Positions 62,921 to 64,000 of a stretch of 64,000 nucleotides of DNA are shown here, in pieces; position 1 is the first letter of the stretch, and every line of letters starts with the position of its first letter. Location of the stretch: contig CALUTY010000011.1 of NCBI GenBank assembly GCA_944323825.1, forward strand, positions 51,705-115,704, in the 5' to 3' direction. The notes below the pieces were generated by a model. That model saw only the letters and a program-made list of their open reading frames with translations. It ran no database searches and was not told where the DNA came from. This stretch comes from an uncultured Bacteroidales bacterium (GTDB taxonomy: Bacteria; Bacteroidota; Bacteroidia; Bacteroidales; UBA932). Position numbers and translations under genes: made by a program.

Positions 62921-63907
62921 ATGGGCGCATTCTTGACTTTTGCGCTGGATGAAGGCGGAGCCCTCGTCCACGTTGATGATGTTACCAAAGGCATGAAGTG
63001 CGGTTGTCACTGCCCCCATTGCAATGCTCCTCTATATGCTAAGAATGCCGGACAAATTCGTGAACACCATTTCGCACACGCCCACGGACTCGAATGTGAA
63101 GGAGCATACGAATCTTCACTCCACCTGCTCGCCAAAGAAGTCCTTCAGGAAACCGGACGGATAATGTTACCTCAATCCATTAGCAGCACTTTTCCCTCTG
63201 GTCTCGTAAGAATACACAATGTTGAAGTGGAGAAGTGGGATGAACGCTATGGTTTCCGGCCGGATGTGGAAGGTGTAATGGATAACGGCGAGCGTCTACT
63301 CATAGAATTTCTAGTCAGCCATAAAGTCGATGGTAAAAAACGTCAGATCATTGTCGACAATAACCTCAAGTGCATAGAAATAGATATCAATTACCAGGCT
63401 CTTGATAGGGCTAAATTGAAGGAATTCCTGACAGACACAGCCGATGATAGGAAATGGATCGTATCGATGCCTCCGCCACAAAAACCAACGGGAGAATCAT
63501 TCAGTTATGGTAGAAATCCTATGTATGGGAAGGCAAGAGATATTTTAAAGGAAATCTTTGATGAAGGAACCATAACCATCCATCCTTATTTCACACCGTT
63601 TGACCGTCAGAAGCCATTTGACCTTCGGCAGTTTGGTTATGATGTATGTGAAGTCAACACAAAGTATCGTGGTTTCAAATCAGATTTACTGCTATTCAGA
63701 AGTCAGAAAGAGGACAAGGGGTATATATCAATCAATATCCGTGGACGAAGACGAGATGAAGGATTCAGATATCCCCAGGGACTCAGAATCATTGACATCA
63801 TTTTCAAAGCCATCGGCTCAGAAGAAAGTACAAAAAAGAGACTGAATAAAGGTGATTTGGTCGGCGATATGGGAATGGACATCGTATATTTTGGATTTAA
63901 GAAATGA
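62921..63907 (+). CDS. CoiA-like zinc-finger nuclease
   Basis: 328 residues resembling the competence protein CoiA-like family: N-terminal finger CGCHCPHCNAPLYAKNAGQI followed by HHFAHAH, then HLLAKEVLQETGRI and a PD-(D/E)XK-like core GFRPDVEGVM...RLLIEFLVSHKVDGKKRQI. In transforming bacteria CoiA promotes recombination; in Bacteroidota similar proteins are scattered and of unknown role. Partner of the HTH-EVE gene, translationally coupled. The last ~130 residues (SYGRNPMYGKARDILKEI; FRSQKEDKGYISINIRG) are outside the usual family and unrecognised. Confidence 0.75.
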   Translation: MGAFLTFALDEGGALVHVDDVTKGMKCGCHCPHCNAPLYAKNAGQIREHHFAHAHGLECEGAYESSLHLLAKEVLQETGRIMLPQSISSTFPSGLVRIHNVEVEKWDERYGFRPDVEGVMDNGERLLIEFLVSHKVDGKKRQIIVDNNLKCIEIDINYQALDRAKLKEFLTDTADDRKWIVSMPPPQKPTGESFSYGRNPMYGKARDILKEIFDEGTITIHPYFTPFDRQKPFDLRQFGYDVCEVNTKYRGFKSDLLLFRSQKEDKGYISINIRGRRRDEGFRYPQGLRIIDIIFKAIGSEESTKKRLNKGDLVGDMGMDIVYFGFKK

Positions 63908-63922
63908 AAATTATATGTTGAT

Positions 63923-64000
63923 ATGTCATTCTCCGACGGCCTTGAACTGCTGCTTCAAAGCGAACTGGACAGCCGACGCAACAACAGGATAGCCAGGCTG
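63923..64000 (+). pseudogene. IstB-like (IS21 helper ATPase) fragment, runs off right edge
   Basis: Reading from ATG 63923: MSFSDGLELLLQSELDSRR then NNRIARL, matching the segment before the P-loop in IstB proteins. Normally ~40 residues precede it; here the frame runs straight into the stop of the CoiA-like gene at 63905, so the N-terminus is missing or replaced. Suggests an IS21-family insertion or remnant at the right edge. Only 26 residues are visible. Confidence 0.55.

Overview
The window is a piece of a Bacteroidota chromosome, most likely order Bacteroidales. The evidence is the gene content (FeoA-FeoB fusion, S46 dipeptidyl-peptidase, GldH, RicT/PSP1, GH97, YfhO, an EF-G2 paralogue) and many promoters of the Bacteroidota type (-7 box TAnnTTTG, sometimes with a TTTG/TTG box 18-20 bp upstream). 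I do not name a genus. I saw no rRNA, tRNA or CRISPR array.

Layout. 1-1257: 5' part of a feoAB gene running off the left edge. 1.6-3.0 kb: a 5'-truncated COG2865-type gene abutting the end of a metal-efflux operon. 3.0-8.8 kb: that operon, in the order adaptor, RND pump, outer-membrane channel, all on the minus strand. 8.8-10.4 kb: an AAA-ATPase/nuclease protein. 10.5-16.8 kb: a Fur-family regulator divergent from a second RND system, in which pump and outer-membrane channel are one 1496-residue reading frame. 17-36 kb: mostly housekeeping genes (aspS, rsmA, a sigma-factor operon, an AlkD-like protein, a porin, EF-G2, XRE regulator, rnhB, S46 peptidase, mrp, rRNA methyltransferase-like protein, pgk, lgt). 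36-54.4 kb: further core genes (YbaK-like deacylase, HAD phosphatase, two beta-barrel proteins flanking trxA, prenyl synthase, holB-ricT-gldH-folA run, NSS transporter, GH97, mutS, glycosyltransferase and YfhO).

From about 54.4 kb to the right edge the window becomes an accessory region: lower GC, gene remnants, 23-bp tandem repeats, and proteins without clear families. It holds three small modules: (a) a PD-(D/E)XK-like nuclease followed by a multi-pass membrane protein with a C-terminal coiled coil; (b) a metallophosphoesterase followed by an unknown 437-residue protein; (c) an HTH plus PUA/EVE-like protein followed by a CoiA-like zinc-finger nuclease. The edge shows the start of an IstB-like (IS21 helper) fragment. 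Between modules b and c lies a complete small transcription unit (promoter, 52-codon ORF, terminator) that ordinary gene calling would miss. Modules a and c are my best candidates for undescribed defence-type systems. That reading rests on domain logic and location, not on a demonstrated function.

Other points: a string of eight hairpins fills the gap between the S46 peptidase and mrp; three genes have a promoter box so close to their ATG that their mRNAs should be leaderless or nearly so; several core enzymes carry hydrophilic insertions.
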